From Nocardia sp. (GTDB taxonomy: Bacteria; Actinomycetota; Actinomycetes; Mycobacteriales; Mycobacteriaceae): a stretch of 6,005 bases of DNA. The stretch is taken from the NCBI GenBank assembly GCA_013361595.1, contig JABFXT010000423.1, forward strand, positions 1 through 6,005. The letters are read 5' to 3'. The notes beneath the pieces are model-generated. The model was given only the letters and a program-made list of their open reading frames with translations, was not told the DNA's origin and searched no databases. Positions 5,620 through 6,005 of the stretch are shown piece by piece (position 1 is the stretch's first letter; each line of letters opens with the position of its first letter). The translations under genes and the position numbers were made by a program.

Positions 5620-6005
5620 ATGGCAGCGACAGCGGCGGTACGCACCGACGACAGAACAATTCAACCCTGGGCCTACGGACTGGTCCTGGGCGCGACGGGC
5701 GTGGCCCTCGGCGTATCCGGAGTCCCGGCACCGCTCTACGGCCTCTACGAGCAGCAGTGGCACCTGTCGCCGCTCACCACCACCGTGGTGTTCGCGGTGT
5801 ACGCGCTCGCGGCGCTCGCCGCCGTCCTGGTCTCCGGCCGGATCTCCGATGTCGTCGGCCGCAAACCGGTACTGCTCGGGGCGTTCGCAGTGATGATCGC
5901 CGGTCTGGTGGTGTTCGTACTCGCCGACACCGTACCCATGCTGTTGCTCGCCCGCGCCCTGCACGGAATGGCCGTCGGCGCGACCGTGGTCGCGGGCGCG
6001 GCGGC
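5620..6005 (+). CDS. MFS transporter, efflux type, N-terminal part (3' end outside window)
   Basis: The frame opens at ATG 5620 and continues for 128 codons to the window edge without a stop. After a short polar N-terminus (1-16), four hydrophobic segments are visible at about 17-42, 52-72, 83-102 and 105-127, matching TM1-TM4 of a 12-14 helix carrier. The loop between TM2 and TM3 has MFS motif A as GRISDVVGRK (73-82, with D77, G80, R81, K82). TM4 has a motif-B-like RALHGMAVGA (112-121) with the membrane arginine R112, typical of proton-coupled drug or solute exporters. PAPLYGLYEQQW after TM1 resembles a subfamily annotated as sugar or drug efflux permeases. The ribosome-binding site is weak (GGGG 5611-5614, 5 nt before ATG). 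It is divergent from the ArsR-type regulator, which probably represses it. The substrate cannot be predicted and the C-terminal half is not seen. Confidence 0.9.
   Translation, partial: MAATAAVRTDDRTIQPWAYGLVLGATGVALGVSGVPAPLYGLYEQQWHLSPLTTTVVFAVYALAALAAVLVSGRISDVVGRKPVLLGAFAVMIAGLVVFVLADTVPMLLLARALHGMAVGATVVAGAA

Noticed and set aside
5414..5893. Plus-strand frame of 159 codons crossing the ArsR/MFS spacer
   Set aside because: It runs through the promoter and operator region and out of frame with the clear MFS membrane segments; it is a shadow frame.

Overview
The window reads as chromosome from a high-GC actinomycete of the Nocardia/Rhodococcus/Mycobacterium group. The basis is the strong G/C bias at third codon positions, GTG or weakly Shine-Dalgarno-preceded starts, TAnnnT-type -10 boxes, and PNPase and M16 peptidase sequences that closely resemble the mycobacterial GpsI and PepR proteins as I remember them. 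Nocardia is my best guess, but the genus cannot be fixed without a search.

Layout. Positions 1-5092 hold a conserved housekeeping block, all on the + strand: the 3' end of ribF (bifunctional riboflavin kinase/FAD synthetase), rpsO (ribosomal protein S15), pnp/gpsI (polynucleotide phosphorylase) and an M16 zinc peptidase of the PepR type. The order ribF-rpsO-pnp-pepR matches mycobacteria, except that no gene is evident between rpsO and pnp. That gap is 399 bp and rich in RNA structure: a 14-bp terminator-like hairpin, a second hairpin just after it, and a two-tier hairpin immediately upstream of the pnp start. A further strong hairpin lies just after the pnp stop, inside the annotated first codons of the peptidase gene.

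From 5188 the content changes to an accessory regulatory module. An ArsR-type winged-helix repressor gene (- strand) is divergent from an MFS efflux-type transporter (+ strand), which runs off the window end and is visible only as an open frame from 5620. Their 90-bp shared spacer carries a recognisable promoter (TTGATG, 16 bp, TAGGCT) and two related 18-bp imperfect palindromes, one over the -35 and one at the predicted transcription start. This is the layout expected of a self-contained repressor/exporter switch.

How they work together: rpsO and pnp link ribosome assembly with mRNA decay and are probably partly co-transcribed, with hairpins setting read-through and processing. ribF supplies FMN/FAD, and the peptidase is a conserved neighbour without a clear functional link. 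I see no RNA genes, insertion sequences, CRISPR arrays or phage genes. I found no wholly new system; the most interesting material is regulatory: the pnp leader structures, the hairpin inside the peptidase start, and the ArsR operator pair.
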